Shown piece by piece: positions 8,229 through 18,190 of a stretch of DNA of 64,000 bases. A program made the position numbers and the translations under genes. Source of the stretch: JAJTFW01 sp046330075 (lineage in GTDB: Bacteria; Bacteroidota; Bacteroidia; AKYH767-A; OLB10); NCBI GenBank assembly GCA_046330075.1, contig JAXLTL010000006.1, positions 1 through 64,000 on the forward strand, in the 5' to 3' direction. A model generated the notes under the pieces. That model was not told where the DNA came from. It was given only the letters and a program-made list of their open reading frames with translations, and searched no databases. Numbering within the stretch: the first letter of the stretch is position 1; each line of letters opens with the position of its first letter.

Positions 8229-11200
8229 TTATCGTACTCCGATTTTTCCAACCCTCACTCCTTGCTCGGAGGTGATACGGATAAAGTAGAGTTGAGGTGC
8301 TGCGGATCCGAGATCAATATAGGTTTCATAGACATTGCCGGTGGCTGCATCCTCTTTGTGATAGATGTTTTTCCCCTGCAGGTCATATAAGTCGATTTTG
8401 ATTTTTCCTTCGACACCCGATACATTGATTTTGAATTGCCCGTTGTTGGGATTGGGTGCAACGTGAAGACCGATCTTGTTGTTGAGTTCATCTATACCGG
8501 AAATCTGAAAGATGGTGAGCGAAGCAACATCGTCAGAGGCATCTGCGTCATCACTGGCAGTAACAAGCGCATGAAGGGTATAGTCGGCCTGCACCGACAT
8601 GTTCGCGGTTGTTGAGAACGTATGTTCAATACTATCGCCCGGATTCAGCGTGATGAGCAATGTGTCGGTTTGCATTCGTACTCCATTGAGGAAGTAGCTG
8701 AGCCGTGGGTTGGTAATAGGAAGCGATCCGTTATTGCGTACTACTGCTTTTACAGTTTCATTGGCACTCAGTACAGGAGCACCAACAGGTGAAGTGATGC
8801 GGGTAGCAGCAGCATCGGTATAATCGGTGAAATTCTGTGCTGAGTCGCCGGCTTCTACGAGATAGGCGTGAATACGGTAGTAGGGTTCGGTGTGGCTGCC
8901 ACCGTTGTATCCTGTATTGAGCAGATTCGTGTAAGATTGCAATACATACCCTAATGTGGCATTGCTTCCCGGTGTTACATTTCCGGTGAGGTTGTTGACA
9001 ATCGGAATAACCTGCTGTCCCGGACACCATCCGGCGCGTGAGAGTGTCCATGTTCCGAATTGTCCGCTGCAGGTGTTGGAGCCACAGTTTGTTTTCCAGA
9101 GGAAATGTGAAAAGGCGTTGGATCCGTTGACCTGCAGCTGATGAGTCATCTGACTGAATTCTGCCGCATTGTTGGTGTTGCCTTGCCCGTGTCCGGAAAT
9201 CGTCATGCGCATCGATACAGTATTACTTTTTGCGTCGATCGGAATATTGAAGTTCGGCAGCGTGTAGGGTATCGCCGGATCTCCATAGATGTGATAGTCG
9301 GTGCTCCAGAGCGGAGTGATCTTCTGGAATGGATTGGCGGTGGTGCCTTCAATGAATTCGAAAGTTACGGTCAGCAACCAGCCGCTCGGACCCCAAACCT
9401 GAATGTAGGATTGCAGTTTCTGTTTTCCAACCAGCAGGGTTTTGAAGTCGGTGACATCTACATCCCAGGGGCCGCAGGCTTTTCCGTACGGAGTAACAAA
9501 GCGTCCAAGTTCGTATTCCTGTCCGTCTTTGAACAGAGAGATTTTTCCGGCCTGATCCCAGGGGTCGCAGCCGGTGGTAGGACAGGCTACCGAGATGTGC
9601 ATGATCACCTGACTCCATTTCTCCGGACCCTCCGGAAACACCACATCGTTGAAATGCACCTGTCCATTGCTGGCGAAATCGTGCTGCACAGCATTGAAGG
9701 CTACGAGTACATTGCCGGTAGAAGGTTTGGTGAGCGTGATGGCCGATGAATCATTACGGCTATCCGCATCGTTAGTGAGTGCGGATTTTACAGTGAGCGC
9801 TGCGGAGTTCAGCTGTGATAAATTTTCAACATAGTTGAAGTTGACTGTGTATACCTGATTCGGTTGCAGCGTAGCGTAGATGGTGTCGTTGACCGGTGTG
9901 CCATAATTCACGGTGTAGGAAACAGGAATGGCTGACACGGTATTGAATCCGGTGTTTTTGATTTTTGCTTTCACACGAACGCCTCCGGTAAATGCAGTCA
10001 GGTTGTTGGGAGCTTCAAGTCCAAGTACGGTAACATCGTTATTGATGAGTTCGTATCCGCTTACCCAGGCATTCGCCAGTACAAAGCTGTTGAGATTCCC
10101 GTCGTTTCCGCCGGTGGTGGCATCGCTGATGGTAGCACTGCCGAGACCTTCATCCATCTTGTAATAGGCAACAAGCCCGGGCTCGGTACCGCTGAACGAC
10201 GTGGTCATGTTCGCTTGAATGTCGTTCTGACTGCGTGCAATATTCCAGATTCTTACTTCGTCGATGGTGCCGTTGAATGTCCTTCCGCTCCAGGTTGGGT
10301 CTTCTCCAATGTAAATATCCGTTGGTGAAACGGAAATTGATGTTGCCGGAGTGCGTGCAATCATTTCACCGTTGATGTACAGCATTACGTTGCTGCCATC
10401 AAATACACCGGCGATATGATACCACCGGTTGGTGAGCATGACAGATGGTGAAGCGGCCGATTTCCAGGAGCCGTTGTCAGAGATCATGAATTCAACGCTT
10501 CCATTGTTTCCGCAGCGTAAGACATAACCTCGGTTAGGGGCGTCAATGTCTTTCGCAAGAATGGAACCGTCAGCAATGCTGTTTTTCCAGGCTGCAGCAT
10601 TGATCCATGCCTCTACTGTGATAGCAGCAGTTGGGTTGAGTGCAGGTGCATCAGCAATGGTGATCTTGTCATCGAGTCCATCGAAGTTTACACCAAAGTT
10701 GGTCCCGACTGCAAAATTGCTTACGGTTTTTACGAGCGTGTCATTGGCAGCGGTAACGTCACCGGATAAACCGGTATAGGTTTTTACCGAATAGTTCTGG
10801 TAGGCAGAGAAGTCGGCAGTTTGGGCAAAAGTGTAGGTGTATGATCCGAAGGGCGGAACAGTGCCGGTCATGGTTTCAGTTACCGCCGGATTGTTTCCGA
10901 TCTTGTAGCTTACAGGGAAGTTGCTGAGCGGATTTGTACTGTAGTTGTTGATAGAGACACTGACCTGCTCAGCATTGGTAAGGTTGAAGTTGGAGACAGG
11001 CGCAACGAGACTGCCCGCACCTACGTCCGGACTGCTCAATGTACAGTTGTAATCGCCACTGGCCCACACCGAAGCAAGCGTAGTGTTGATCAGCGTTCCG
11101 TTGTTTCCTCCGGCAACTGAATTGAGCGCAGTGGTTGTCCCGTTGTTGGCGTCGAGCTTCCAGTATCCTACCAGACCAGGTTCAGTTCCGGTAAGTGATG

Positions 11201-11774
11201 AACAGATGGTGCTCGTGATTTCTGATTGCGTACGGCCATAATTCCAGAAACGTACTTCGTCGATATGTCCGCTGAATGAACGGCCTGTCCATCCCGGTGA
11301 TTCACCAATATTCATGTTTCCGGTAGAAGGAATCATGCCACCACTCACGATGGTGAGTCCCCGCAATACACCGTTGATGTAAACCATCACGGAATCGCCG
11401 GAATATACTCCTGCAACGTGATACCATACACCGGTTTGCATGATAGGAGCTGAGGTTGCAGTGATCCAGTTTCCGGCAATACTGACATTGAATTCTGCTT
11501 TTCCGTTTTCTGCAGCACGCAGATCGAAACCGTTGTTTTGACCGACATTGTTGCCGGTGCAGATAACACTGCCTTTGTAGATCGGTGTTTTCCATGCAGT
11601 GGCATTGATCCATGCTTCCACCGTTACAGCTGTTGCACCTTGCAGCGCTGCATAGGAAGTGACGCGGACATAGTCATTGACACCGTCGAGGTTCAGGTTG
11701 TATTGTGCTTCTGCTTTTCTGCCGGCAGCAACCAGCATCAGCGAAAGAAGACAAAAACAGATGAGTTTTTTCAT
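8229..11774 (-). CDS. Secreted peptide-N-glycosidase F-type amidase with two LamG domains
   Basis: 1181 aa. Order: signal peptide (1-24); LamG/concanavalin-like domain 1 (~27-225); CARDB-like linker; LamG domain 2 (~360-565); linker; PNGase F N- and C-terminal domains (~688-975); CARDB-like domain; T9SS sorting domain (~1095-1181, VAPNPNNGQF). The PNGase part matches the Elizabethkingia enzyme at ACPTTGCDPWDQAG (D740 at the catalytic Asp60 position), GRFVTPY, DVTDFKTLL, TISGHG, AAEFSQMTH (E872 at Glu206) and RAGWCPG. The position of Glu118 is Gln792. PNGase F hydrolyses the GlcNAc-Asn bond of N-glycoproteins, turning Asn into Asp. LamG domains probably bind glycans. It is the last gene of the SusC operon (26 bp after the LamG gene), which suggests glycan or glycoprotein scavenging. 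Confidence 0.88.
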   Translation of the reverse strand: MKKLICFCLLSLMLVAAGRKAEAQYNLNLDGVNDYVRVTSYAALQGATAVTVEAWINATAWKTPIYKGSVICTGNNVGQNNGFDLRAAENGKAEFNVSIAGNWITATSAPIMQTGVWYHVAGVYSGDSVMVYINGVLRGLTIVSGGMIPSTGNMNIGESPGWTGRSFSGHIDEVRFWNYGRTQSEITSTICSSLTGTEPGLVGYWKLDANNGTTTALNSVAGGNNGTLINTTLASVWASGDYNCTLSSPDVGAGSLVAPVSNFNLTNAEQVSVSINNYSTNPLSNFPVSYKIGNNPAVTETMTGTVPPFGSYTYTFAQTADFSAYQNYSVKTYTGLSGDVTAANDTLVKTVSNFAVGTNFGVNFDGLDDKITIADAPALNPTAAITVEAWINAAAWKNSIADGSILAKDIDAPNRGYVLRCGNNGSVEFMISDNGSWKSAASPSVMLTNRWYHIAGVFDGSNVMLYINGEMIARTPATSISVSPTDIYIGEDPTWSGRTFNGTIDEVRIWNIARSQNDIQANMTTSFSGTEPGLVAYYKMDEGLGSATISDATTGGNDGNLNSFVLANAWVSGYELINNDVTVLGLEAPNNLTAFTGGVRVKAKIKNTGFNTVSAIPVSYTVNYGTPVNDTIYATLQPNQVYTVNFNYVENLSQLNSAALTVKSALTNDADSRNDSSAITLTKPSTGNVLVAFNAVQHDFASNGQVHFNDVVFPEGPEKWSQVIMHISVACPTTGCDPWDQAGKISLFKDGQEYELGRFVTPYGKACGPWDVDVTDFKTLLVGKQKLQSYIQVWGPSGWLLTVTFEFIEGTTANPFQKITPLWSTDYHIYGDPAIPYTLPNFNIPIDAKSNTVSMRMTISGHGQGNTNNAAEFSQMTHQLQVNGSNAFSHFLWKTNCGSNTCSGQFGTWTLSRAGWCPGQQVIPIVNNLTGNVTPGSNATLGYVLQSYTNLLNTGYNGGSHTEPYYRIHAYLVEAGDSAQNFTDYTDAAATRITSPVGAPVLSANETVKAVVRNNGSLPITNPRLSYFLNGVRMQTDTLLITLNPGDSIEHTFSTTANMSVQADYTLHALVTASDDADASDDVASLTIFQISGIDELNNKIGLHVAPNPNNGQFKINVSGVEGKIKIDLYDLQGKNIYHKEDAATGNVYETYIDLGSAAPQLYFIRITSEQGVRVGKIGVR

Positions 11775-11800
11775 TGGTAAGTGTATGTTTTGGGTGTGTT

Positions 11801-13288
11801 TTATTTGGCGATGATCAGCTGCTTTGACGCGATGCTGTTTTCTTTTTTAATGTTCAGCAGATAGATTCCGTTGCTGAGTGTGCTGATGTTGAAAGTTTGA
11901 TTGAGCTCATTGCAATGCCAGAGATCAATACGATGGCCGATCGCATCGGTGAGTTCAATGTCTGCTCCGGCAATATTGGTGAGTGTGACATATTCCTGTG
12001 CCGGATTCGGTAATACTGTAATCAGTTTGCTCCACGCCGGAACTTCTGATACAGATACCAGCGGACTGCTGCCAACACCAATAGCGTAATATTTGTTCTG
12101 AAGGTTGATGCCTGAAAATTTCACAACGGTGCCATTGGCAAGCAGGGAACTTGCTGCCGCTACAGGAGTGAAATTTTGTGTTGCAGAATCACGCGTCAGC
12201 AGCGTATAGTTTTGTACAGGAAGATTTTTTGTGAGTGAGTCGCCTCCGCCGGAAGCATTGGAAAGATTAAAGTACATATCTGCGGCTACGTTTCCGCCTT
12301 TGTTGAAATACCATTCACGGGATGTTCTTTCGAAATCAACAGGAGCACCGGCAGGCAGCCAGGAGGTGGAAACACCGGCTGAGTCATTGTGTCCGTATAC
12401 GGCATAATCAAATGCCTTGGACTGAATATTCGCAATGAGATTCAGGCCATTGGTGGTGGTAGCATAGTTGTATAACGAAGCGTCTTTTCCAAACCATACG
12501 CCGTTTACGTCTACCATCGTGTACATCTCATCTCCGCCTACAGCAGCATACGAAGGTGACCACGACCAATAGGCGGCTCCTGAACTCATCGTTCCGTTGT
12601 TGCCGTTTCCTGTTAAATCAGGTAAGTTATTTCCCGATGTCTGATTGAAATCCCAATAGGCTACAAGTCCGGGCTCATTACCTTGCAGATGTTTATGCAT
12701 GGTGGATTTAATATCGTCTTGGGTGCGGGCTACACTCCAGATTCTGATTTCATCGATGTTGCCGAAGCTTTGAAAGTTGACCAGATCCCAGGGTGCAATG
12801 CCGATGATGAACGGATTCGTGCTGGCAGCAATCGCGTTTCCCGTGAGCGGCAGTCCGGTTACAGGCTCTCCGTTTACATAACAGATCATCTGCACACCCG
12901 ATGCAAAAGTGGTCGCAAAGTGAACCCAGGCGGAATCAACAGGAGTGCTTCCGGCCTGAACCGTATTTACTGATGGATTCCAGATTTCGGAGTAGTTCTG
13001 TCCAAGCTGTACTCCCATGAGGTATCCATTGTCGAAGCTGGGTGTCACTTTCCCCATGATTTTCTGATTCCAGGTGGAATTGTACATGCGGATCCAAACT
13101 TCCATTGTTAACTCGTTCCCGGTGTTGAGGATGTTGTTGGTGCCACAGTTGAAGTAGACTGCTGGTTGCGAACCGGCATTCCAGGTGGGATAGTCAATGT
13201 AGAAACTGTTTCCCGCCGGCGTTTGTGCTGTTGCAGATTGTGTGAACAGCGCGGCAATGAAACAGAACAGAGTAGATTTTATGTTCAT
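11801..13288 (-). CDS. LamG-domain T9SS surface protein
   Basis: 495 aa: signal peptide (1-21), one LamG/concanavalin-like lectin domain (~30-245, with ELTMEVWIRMYNSTW, AWVHFATTF, CYVNGEPV, NIDEIRIWSVARTQDDI and GLVAYWDFN), a ~160-residue region without a recognised fold, and a type A T9SS sorting domain (~415-495, VLPNPAQEYVTLTN, LSNGIYLLNI, QLIIAK end). Likely a cell-surface carbohydrate-binding partner. It lies 52 bp after SusD and 26 bp before the PNGase F gene on the same strand, so it fits the place of a 'SusE/F-like' surface glycan-binding component, though it is not homologous to SusE/F as far as I can see. Confidence 0.85.
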   Translation of the reverse strand: MNIKSTLFCFIAALFTQSATAQTPAGNSFYIDYPTWNAGSQPAVYFNCGTNNILNTGNELTMEVWIRMYNSTWNQKIMGKVTPSFDNGYLMGVQLGQNYSEIWNPSVNTVQAGSTPVDSAWVHFATTFASGVQMICYVNGEPVTGLPLTGNAIAASTNPFIIGIAPWDLVNFQSFGNIDEIRIWSVARTQDDIKSTMHKHLQGNEPGLVAYWDFNQTSGNNLPDLTGNGNNGTMSSGAAYWSWSPSYAAVGGDEMYTMVDVNGVWFGKDASLYNYATTTNGLNLIANIQSKAFDYAVYGHNDSAGVSTSWLPAGAPVDFERTSREWYFNKGGNVAADMYFNLSNASGGGDSLTKNLPVQNYTLLTRDSATQNFTPVAAASSLLANGTVVKFSGINLQNKYYAIGVGSSPLVSVSEVPAWSKLITVLPNPAQEYVTLTNIAGADIELTDAIGHRIDLWHCNELNQTFNISTLSNGIYLLNIKKENSIASKQLIIAK

Positions 13289-13340
13289 GGTTTTGGGTGT
13301 TCGGAATAGAGGGGAGTCTGTTATTCAGTTAAAGGTAGAT

Positions 13341-14828
13341 TTAATTTTTATCCCACCAAACTTTCGTGGACGCTGCGTCAGGTCCCTGCTGACTGATCGC
13401 TGCGTTGTAGTGTACAGAGTTCAGGCTGACTTCAGTAGCAGGATAGGTGAAACGATTGGGGTAAGTACTTGTATTGATGGGATTGTTGTTGTAGTCGGTC
13501 AGCACCGGAAACCCGGTACGGCGGTAATCTGCATAGGCTTCGTAACCGTTCTGAAAGGTGAAGGAAATCCACTTCTGATTGATGATGGCTTCGAGTGAAA
13601 CAGGAGGCAACGAGGCGATGTAGCTGCTGATCTGTGTAGAAGTTATGCCTGATCCGGTATAGGATTGTATGTTTGCTGTAACACCTTCTTCGTATAACTG
13701 TTGCGCATTACCGTTCCACCATCCGTTAAGTGCCGCCTCTGCTTTCAGAAAACATACTTCAGCATAACTCATGAGCAGCCCGGGCGCATCTTGTCTCAGA
13801 AACCAGGTGCCGATTTTGGATACGTCGGAGGCATCGGTGTTGTAATTGCTCCAGATAGAAGAACCGGCCGGGACCAGGTTCGGTACTCCATCGTAATCGG
13901 GTATGCCAATGATGATGGATTCTGTGGTGTATTGGGCAAACACTTTGATGCGGGGATCGTTGTTTGCTTTGAGTTTATCGATGAGGTATTTGGAAGGATA
14001 TGTTTTTCCTCCGGCCTGTCCGCTTTGAATGAGATCGAATAACGGATTTCTGATTTCTCCGCTGTATGGGAAGATGGCATTGTCGCTGTTGGAGGTAATG
14101 AAGCTTGCATTTTGTAAGGCTGCTACTTCAGTTTGTGCAGTGGCAGGATCAGCTACGCTGAGGTGCATGGCCAGTCGCAGACGCAGTGAATTGGCGAATT
14201 GTGTCCATTTCACCACGGAGCCTTTGTACAGCGGATCAGCATTGCCGGGAAAAATTGCTTTTGAAGGATCCATGATGGCAGTTGCAGATTTCAATTCGTT
14301 GATCAGGAATTTATAGATGTTCTGCTGACGATCGTAGGCCGGTGAGAAATTCAGGCTGGCTGCACCCTGCAATGCTTCAGAACAAGGAATGTCACCGAAC
14401 AGATCGGTGAGCTGCGAGAAGAGATACACCTGCCAGATTCTCGCCATCGCGTTTTTGTTGACGAGATAGGCATTGCCCGCTGTGAGACGCTGTACCTCCC
14501 GCGCGTTCATGAGCGCCTGAGTGTAATATTCGTTCCACAGCGCATCCTTGCCATCGTTACTGTCGTATTCCTTTCCCGCATCTACACCACCGAGCGTCGC
14601 AAAGTACATATTCCAGTTCATCAGCACCCAATAGTGGATGTTGGCATTGGTGATATAACTGCCCATGCCTTTCACAACCGAATAGGTGAAAAGATAGTCA
14701 GGGTTCACAGAAACCGGCGCGTTGGGATTGACATTGAGTTCATCCATCGATTTCCTGCAGCCGGGAGCAATCGTGAGCAGGAGCAGCAATGTCAGGATAG
14801 CGTATCGGAATGTTCGTTGCTTTTTCAT
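13341..14828 (-). CDS. SusD/RagB-family nutrient-binding lipoprotein
   Basis: About 495 aa from the ATG at 14828 (MKKQRTFRYAILTL); the frame is open from 14843, but the later start gives a normal lipoprotein signal ending in the lipobox TIAPGC. Features of the SusD-like_2 group: DELNVNPNAPVSVNPDYLF just after the Cys, WNEYYTQALMNAREVQRL, MARIWQVYLFSQLTDLFGDIPCSEAL (TPR-like helices), and QKWISFTFQNGYEAYADYRRTGFP near the C-terminus. These proteins cap the SusC barrel on the cell surface and bind the glycan or peptide ligand. The start lies 11 bp after the SusC stop, so the two are co-expressed. Confidence 0.92.
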   Translation of the reverse strand: MKKQRTFRYAILTLLLLLTIAPGCRKSMDELNVNPNAPVSVNPDYLFTYSVVKGMGSYITNANIHYWVLMNWNMYFATLGGVDAGKEYDSNDGKDALWNEYYTQALMNAREVQRLTAGNAYLVNKNAMARIWQVYLFSQLTDLFGDIPCSEALQGAASLNFSPAYDRQQNIYKFLINELKSATAIMDPSKAIFPGNADPLYKGSVVKWTQFANSLRLRLAMHLSVADPATAQTEVAALQNASFITSNSDNAIFPYSGEIRNPLFDLIQSGQAGGKTYPSKYLIDKLKANNDPRIKVFAQYTTESIIIGIPDYDGVPNLVPAGSSIWSNYNTDASDVSKIGTWFLRQDAPGLLMSYAEVCFLKAEAALNGWWNGNAQQLYEEGVTANIQSYTGSGITSTQISSYIASLPPVSLEAIINQKWISFTFQNGYEAYADYRRTGFPVLTDYNNNPINTSTYPNRFTYPATEVSLNSVHYNAAISQQGPDAASTKVWWDKN

Positions 14829-14839
14829 CTTGCCGCGGA

Positions 14840-17800
14840 TCAAAGTGTGATTTTAATGTTTATGCCGATGCTGCGTCGCGTGGGCCATGAATAGATCTCA
14901 TAGCCCTGACCGTTACCATTGGTGTATGAAGATTCAGGGTCGATGTTCGGTGCGCCGCTGTAGATGAGCCAGAGGTTCCGGCCGGTGAGTGCTACACTGA
15001 GTCCTTTGAGATGCATACGGCTGCGGATTTTTTCCGGGACATTGTAACTGATCGTAAGTTCTCTAAGTTTGACGAAGCTCGCATCATAAATAAATTGTTC
15101 GTGTATCTCGTTGGTCCATTCGGAGAATTGTCCCCAGTATAACTCGGGATTTACATACACCGTGTTCGGCTTTCCGTCAGCAGTAACGCCTTCTGCAAGA
15201 TATCCTCCCGTCGCTACCCAGTCTTCCGGTGCAACGCCGGCTTCAATTCTTGCTGCTTCTGAGGCGTACCATTCGTCACGACCTTCCAGTGTGCTTTCCA
15301 GATTGCCGGAGTAGCCGCTGGCGTACATGTTGGTGCCGCTGAACATGTCTCCGCCCACGCGATAGTCGATAAGAAAACTCAGTGCAAGATTTTTATAGTT
15401 GAAGGAATTGCGGACACCCCCGGTGAATTTAGGATTGTAATTGCCAAGTACCCTGGGTTTGTCGTCGCGGATGTACATGCCGTTTTCATCAACCAGCTTA
15501 TTGCCGTTTGCATCACGTTTGATACCGTAGCCAACAATGTCGCCGTAGGCATGCCCGGGACGCGCTTCTACCGTAAGATTCCATTGATAAAATAACTGGT
15601 AGGCTTCGAGTCCTTCGGTGAGTGAGATGACTTTATTTTTGTTGTGTGCAAAGTTGAAGTCGAGGTTCCATCGGAAATTTTTCTTTTCTACGGGAACGGT
15701 GCGTAACTGAATTTCTATTCCATGGTTGGCGATCTCTCCGCTGTTGATGATAGCTGTTGCATAACCTGACGTTGCAGATACACTGGCCGGGAGAATCTGA
15801 TTTCTGGTGTTGGAATGATACCACGTAAAGTCGAAGCCGATGCGCCCGTTGAAGAAGATGAGCTCAGTGCCGAGTTCGATGTTCGTTGTGATTTCCGGTT
15901 TCAGATTCAGCAGCGGAATAGAGGGGTCGAGTTGATACATCGGTGATCCGTTGAAGGATCCGGCCGACGGATACGAGTAGCTGGTGCGGTAGGGATCCGT
16001 GTCGCGTCCTACCTTCGCCCAGGAGGCACGTAGTTTTCCGAAGGAGAGTGTTCGTTCGTTCATCTTCAGTGCTTCGGTGAATACAAAGCCGGTGCTCAAC
16101 GATGGATAGAAGAAGGAGCGACTGGACTTGGGTAAGGTGCTGCTCCAGTCGTTACGTGCGGTGATATCCGCAAAGAGCCATGTCTTGTACGCGAATTGAC
16201 CAAGAGCGTAGAGTCCGTTGGTTCGGCTTTCGGAGAGATGGTAGTTTACAGTCGGACGATTTACGCTGTTTTCAATGCTGTAGAAATATGGAATGGCAAG
16301 TCCTCCGTCTGTATGCTCTGAAGTGGATTCAAATCTCTTTTGTAATGTACTGCCGCCGATATTCGCAACGTAACTGATGTCTTCGCTGATTTTATGGTCG
16401 TAGGTGATAAGGAAGTCGCTTTGATATTGTTTCCCGGTTGACCAGCCGTTGGAGTAGGAGCCCAGTGAATTGGATAGTCCATTGTACGCTTCACGGTCGT
16501 CGTTGCGCTGGAAGTTGAAGTCGGCATTGGAACGGACCATCGCCCGCAGGTGATGGTCGATCTGATAGGTTGCGGAGGCAATGCCGATCACACGGTCACG
16601 GGTATCCGCATTTAATTCGTACTGACGGTCCCAGTACGGGTTGGTCATCCAGTTCCAGTTGGTATACCAGGTGGTTTCCTTGCCGCTTTCATCCATGATA
16701 TGGTTTTCGAGCGATTCGGCACTGATGTGGCGGGGCATCATGATATAATTCCTCGGCGCACTGAAACTATTGGCCAATCCGAGTCTGTTCTCAGCCTGCT
16801 GATTGCTGTAAGTGGCGGATACGTCGATGCTGAGTTTGTCAGAGATGTTTGCGGTAGTGCGGGCCGTTACATTGGTACGGTGGAGATTGGTGTTGGGAAC
16901 AATATCCTTCGTTGTAAAATTTCCGGCAGATAAACGATACGTGACTTTTTCATTTCCTCCCTGTAAAGAGATATTGTTGACGGCTGTGATGCCGGTCTGG
17001 AAATAATCTCTGTAGTTATCGGGCTGCGGATTAAACGATCTGAGTTGTCCGTCCCAGTCGCGGATAGTTTGTCCTTCCATCTTCGGACCCCAGCTGCCAA
17101 AGGCCGATGCGCTGGCGGTGTTGTAGGTATAGACTCCGTCTTTCAGTTCCCAGGGACCTTCAAACTTTCCGTTCCGGCCGGCACCATACACATCCTGAAA
17201 TTTGATATGGATGTACGGCAACTCTACCGTCGTTGAACTGTTGAAGCTGATGCCGATTCCTTTCGATGCACTGCCTTTCTTCGTGGTGATGACAATGACA
17301 CCGTTAGCCGCCATCGATCCGTAGAGAGCCGCCGCATTCGGGCCTTTCAGCACACTCACGGACTCAATATCATCGGGATTAATATCACTGATACCATTTC
17401 CATAATCGCGTCCGCCCCATTGTGTGGTCGAGTTGGAAGTAGTGTTCTCGACGGGTACACCGTCAATCACGAAAAGTGCCTGATTGCTGCCCGAGAGTGA
17501 AGTCACGCCACGAAGAACAATCCTGCTCGATGACCCAGGACCTCCGGTGGTAGACGTGATATTGAGTCCGGCCACGGTACCCTGCAGCTGATTCACAAAA
17601 CTTGCATCTCTCGCGGTCTGTATTTGCATGCCTTTGATCTCCTGCACCGCATAACCCAATGCTTTTTTCTCCCGCTTGATGCCAAGTGCGGTGATTACAA
17701 CTTCTCTGGATTTGTCTTCGCTGCGTTGTAATGAGATGTTGATCACTTTGCGTTGCTGAATAGCGACCACCTGCGAAATAAATCCAACGTACGTAAACTG

Positions 17801-18013
17801 TAATGAATCAGAGCCGGGAGGTACCTGCAATGTGTAGCGCCCATCCAGATCTGCATTCGTACCGATGGTGGTCCCTTTCACAACGACGGTGGCTGCCGGT
17901 AGTGGAAGATGGTCGTCAGCAGCGGTAACGACGCCTGTAATGGTCACATTCTGAGCCTGTAAGGGAAGAGAAAAGAGCAAGGCCAGCAGGGGTAGAAGCA
18001 ATGGTTTTGGCAT
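14840..18013 (-). CDS. SusC/RagA-family TonB-dependent outer membrane transporter
   Basis: 1057 aa from the ATG at 18013 (signal peptide MPKPLLLPLLALLFSLPLQA); an in-frame upstream Met at 18169 would add 52 residues with no signal sequence and run through the upstream hairpin, so I reject it. Residues ~23-110 are a carboxypeptidase-regulatory-like domain, followed by the SusC signature VVITALGIKREKKALGYAVQ, the plug (NQLQGTVAGLNI, RIVLRGVTSLSG, FVIDGVPV, IESVSVLKGPNAAALYGS) and a 22-strand barrel ending RRSIGINIKITL. It imports ligand caught by SusD with energy from TonB/ExbBD. First gene of a four-gene operon: SusC, SusD, LamG, PNGase F. The substrate is probably a glycan or glycopeptide (inferred from context). 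Confidence 0.93.
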   Translation of the reverse strand: MPKPLLLPLLALLFSLPLQAQNVTITGVVTAADDHLPLPAATVVVKGTTIGTNADLDGRYTLQVPPGSDSLQFTYVGFISQVVAIQQRKVINISLQRSEDKSREVVITALGIKREKKALGYAVQEIKGMQIQTARDASFVNQLQGTVAGLNITSTTGGPGSSSRIVLRGVTSLSGSNQALFVIDGVPVENTTSNSTTQWGGRDYGNGISDINPDDIESVSVLKGPNAAALYGSMAANGVIVITTKKGSASKGIGISFNSSTTVELPYIHIKFQDVYGAGRNGKFEGPWELKDGVYTYNTASASAFGSWGPKMEGQTIRDWDGQLRSFNPQPDNYRDYFQTGITAVNNISLQGGNEKVTYRLSAGNFTTKDIVPNTNLHRTNVTARTTANISDKLSIDVSATYSNQQAENRLGLANSFSAPRNYIMMPRHISAESLENHIMDESGKETTWYTNWNWMTNPYWDRQYELNADTRDRVIGIASATYQIDHHLRAMVRSNADFNFQRNDDREAYNGLSNSLGSYSNGWSTGKQYQSDFLITYDHKISEDISYVANIGGSTLQKRFESTSEHTDGGLAIPYFYSIENSVNRPTVNYHLSESRTNGLYALGQFAYKTWLFADITARNDWSSTLPKSSRSFFYPSLSTGFVFTEALKMNERTLSFGKLRASWAKVGRDTDPYRTSYSYPSAGSFNGSPMYQLDPSIPLLNLKPEITTNIELGTELIFFNGRIGFDFTWYHSNTRNQILPASVSATSGYATAIINSGEIANHGIEIQLRTVPVEKKNFRWNLDFNFAHNKNKVISLTEGLEAYQLFYQWNLTVEARPGHAYGDIVGYGIKRDANGNKLVDENGMYIRDDKPRVLGNYNPKFTGGVRNSFNYKNLALSFLIDYRVGGDMFSGTNMYASGYSGNLESTLEGRDEWYASEAARIEAGVAPEDWVATGGYLAEGVTADGKPNTVYVNPELYWGQFSEWTNEIHEQFIYDASFVKLRELTISYNVPEKIRSRMHLKGLSVALTGRNLWLIYSGAPNIDPESSYTNGNGQGYEIYSWPTRRSIGINIKITL

Positions 18014-18016
18014 GCT

Positions 18017-18024
18017 GAAAGATA
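18017..18024 (-). promoter_or_regulatory. -7 element (TATCTTTC) directly before the susC-like ATG
   Basis: The minus strand reads TATCTTTC then three bases and the ATG (18013). It matches TAnnTTTG except for the last base. With a transcription start 5-7 nt downstream of this box, the mRNA would be leaderless or nearly so. I see no clear TTG at the proper -33 spacing. Confidence 0.4.
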
Positions 18025-18129
18025 AATAAAATTGGATTGGATTTTTTGTAGAATTCAATGTACAACGTAAGTGTATGGAGGATGAATGGGAGGTTTTATA
18101 TCCTCCCGGACCTGAGTGCAGCAATAGCC

Positions 18130-18174
18130 TGAAATGCCCACGCCCTGTCAGTGTACAGGGCGTGGGCATTTTCA
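18130..18174 (-). terminator. Strong hairpin after the second delta-60 gene
   Basis: Arms 18130-18148 and 18155-18174 pair almost completely (core GCCCACGCCCTGT with ACAGGGCGTGGGC), 6-nt loop, with a 5-base A/T extension at the stem foot. It lies 16 bp downstream of the stop of 18191-19750 and insulates the SusC operon. No long T-tract follows, so termination efficiency is uncertain. Confidence 0.6.
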
Positions 18175-18190
18175 GGAGGAAGGTTTTCTG

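Noticed and set aside
14840..18169. Longer SusC start at 18169
   Set aside because: The extra 52 residues lack signal features, cross the hairpin at 18130-18174 and lie upstream of the likely promoter box.
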